A DNA stretch of 7,430 nt, taken from positions 1-7,430 of the forward strand of contig JAUIMD010000092.1 of the NCBI GenBank assembly GCA_030433225.1, read 5' to 3'. Under the pieces are notes generated by a model. The model saw nothing but the letters and a program-made list of their open reading frames with translations. It did not search any database and was not told the origin of the DNA. This document shows positions 6,298-7,430 of this stretch, in pieces (positions within the stretch are counted from its first letter, which is position 1; every line of letters starts with the position of its first letter). The DNA comes from Bacteroidia bacterium (GTDB lineage Bacteria > Bacteroidota > Bacteroidia > Bacteroidales > UBA5342). The translations under genes and the position numbers were made by a program.

Positions 6298-7176
6298 CTA
6301 TCGGGAGGAAAGCCTCTCCAGTGCGAGGTAAAGTGCCTGCGTACCTTCACGCCCTTTGCCCATAGCCTGCACGGCAAGGTACAATTGTTTGGCAAGTGCC
6401 AGCCCGGGCAACGAAAGCTGCATGTTTTCAGCCTCTTCCAGCGCAATGCCCAAATCCTTTATAAAATGTTCCACCATAAAACCGGGGGCAAAATCGTTGT
6501 TGGCCACTTTGGGTGCCAGCACATCCAGGGTCCAGCAACCGGCAGCGCCTTTGCTAATGGATTGCAGCATGGTATTTAAATCCAGTTCTGCTTTCTTCGC
6601 ATAAATGAGGGCTTCGCACACCCCAATCATGGTGCCGGCAATGGTAATTTGGTTGCACATTTTGGTATGCTGGCCGGCTCCGGCTTCTCCCTGATATACC
6701 ATGTTTTTACCAAAAGCTTTGAATAGGGGAAGTATTTTGTCCACGCTTATTTTATCGCCACCCATCATAATGGAAAGCGTACCGTTAATGGCTCCTACTT
6801 CTCCACCCGAAACCGGCGCATCGATAAAGGTGCATTGGTGCTTTTGTGCTTCTACGGCAATGGACTTTGCCAAGCTGGGTTTGGTGGTGGTCATATCCAC
6901 CAAAATGGTGCCTGGTTTTATGCCACTAAAAATGCCATTTTCTCCAAAATACACAGCTTCCACATCTTTTGGATACCCGATGATGGTGATGATTATATCC
7001 GAACTTTTAGCCAGTTCCTGCGGTGTGTTAAACCAGCGACACCCCGCATCTATTAACGATTGTGCCTTGCTTTTGGTACGGTTATTTACGTGTACGGTGT
7101 GCCCTGCATTTACCAGGTGATGTGCCATGGGTTTGCCCATAAGTCCGGTGCCTATCCAGCCAATTGTTTTGCTCAT
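6298..7176 (-). CDS. NAD(P)-dependent beta-hydroxyacid dehydrogenase (HIBADH/GLYR family)
   Basis: This 292-aa cytosolic oxidoreductase has the normal family length. The N-terminal Rossmann fold shows WIGTGLMGKPMA (Gly9, Gly11, Gly14). The second strand ends in NNRT (31-34) instead of an acidic residue; Arg33 favours NADP(H), as in glyoxylate/succinic-semialdehyde reductases. The substrate-binding stretch is DAPVSGGEVGAINGTL (119-134; Ser123, Gly124, Gly125). The catalytic Lys172 lies in GAGQHTKMCNQ with Asn175, and FIKDLGIA (Lys240, Asp241) belongs to the all-helical C-terminal domain. The reaction is interconversion of a small beta-hydroxyacid or aldehyde with its oxo form. Candidates are 3-hydroxyisobutyrate, tartronate or succinic semialdehyde/glyoxylate; the cofactor motif makes a reductase role somewhat more likely than NAD-linked valine breakdown. 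ATG 7176 follows the upstream gene's stop by 9 bp, so the two are probably one operon. Confidence 0.93.
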   Translation of the reverse strand: MSKTIGWIGTGLMGKPMAHHLVNAGHTVHVNNRTKSKAQSLIDAGCRWFNTPQELAKSSDIIITIIGYPKDVEAVYFGENGIFSGIKPGTILVDMTTTKPSLAKSIAVEAQKHQCTFIDAPVSGGEVGAINGTLSIMMGGDKISVDKILPLFKAFGKNMVYQGEAGAGQHTKMCNQITIAGTMIGVCEALIYAKKAELDLNTMLQSISKGAAGCWTLDVLAPKVANNDFAPGFMVEHFIKDLGIALEEAENMQLSLPGLALAKQLYLAVQAMGKGREGTQALYLALERLSSR

Positions 7177-7185
7177 AGTTTTAAT

Positions 7186-7430
7186 TTACATGGGTTTGGA
7201 AAACCTTTTTTCGGAGTTTTTCATTAAGGGGTCGAGGGCTGCTGCTACATTGCGTAAAAACAGGAGTTTATCGTCATAAACCGTCAGGTCAGCTTCGGTG
7301 AATTCAAGAATGCCATCGGCGGCAAAATTGGCCAACACCAGCGAGTCGTAACCCACGAGAGTTTTTAGATCGGTAGCACTCATTTCATACTGACTTGAAA
7401 TTTTTTCCCAATGAATGTAGCGATTGCACA
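7186..7430 (-). CDS. C-terminal part of an unidentified protein, 5' end outside the window
   Basis: The frame runs without a stop from the TAA at 7186-7188 to the right edge, about 81 codons. An ATG at 7383 could give a 65-aa protein, but the codons before it encode ordinary protein-like sequence (CNRYIHWEKISSQYE) and there is no ribosome site, so I read this as the end of a larger gene. The visible part is acidic in the middle (ILEFTEADLTVYDDKL) with a helical, basic tail (LDPLMKNSEKRFSKPM). I do not recognise the family. The 9-bp gap to the dehydrogenase start suggests a shared transcript and perhaps a shared pathway. Confidence 0.6.
   Translation of the reverse strand, partial: CNRYIHWEKISSQYEMSATDLKTLVGYDSLVLANFAADGILEFTEADLTVYDDKLLFLRNVAAALDPLMKNSEKRFSKPM

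Noticed and set aside
6701..7120. Plus-strand 139-codon frame opposite the dehydrogenase
   Set aside because: The dehydrogenase on the other strand shows all family motifs; this frame shows none.

Overview
The window looks like a chromosomal segment from a member of the Bacteroidota. Supporting signs are a GH97 glycoside hydrolase, a NUMOD4/HNH protein, Shine-Dalgarno sites that are weak or absent, a candidate promoter with a perfect Bacteroidota -7 box (TAnnTTTG), and moderate GC. I cannot narrow it below phylum. I see no transposase, phage gene, CRISPR array, tRNA or rRNA.

Layout. One gene reads rightward: a GH97 alpha-glycosidase cut by the left edge and ending at 1766. Everything else is on the minus strand. 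A strong 16-bp hairpin at 1802-1840 separates the converging groups and is built to terminate both. Reading the minus strand in transcription order from the right edge: (i) the C-terminal part of an unidentified protein, then a beta-hydroxyacid dehydrogenase 9 bp downstream; (ii) a two-component system, made of a Cache/tandem-HAMP/HisKA_3 membrane kinase and a NarL/LuxR response regulator overlapping by 4 bp, with a candidate promoter at 6202-6209; (iii) a small exported protein with three GPxAKN repeats, ending at a clear intrinsic terminator; (iv) an exported PrxQ-type peroxiredoxin followed after 29 bp by a NUMOD4-HNH-HTH protein.

How the parts may work together. The kinase senses something in the periplasm through its Cache domain and passes phosphate to Asp54 of the regulator. 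The 176-bp gap between the regulator and the small repeat protein holds three separate perfect inverted repeats, including an array of ACGT cores about one helical turn apart. The simplest hypothesis is that the regulator acts on this gap and that the exported repeat protein is its output. This is inference from position and symmetry only.

The most novel items are the GPxAKN repeat protein and the operator-like region in front of it. The other genes belong to known families.
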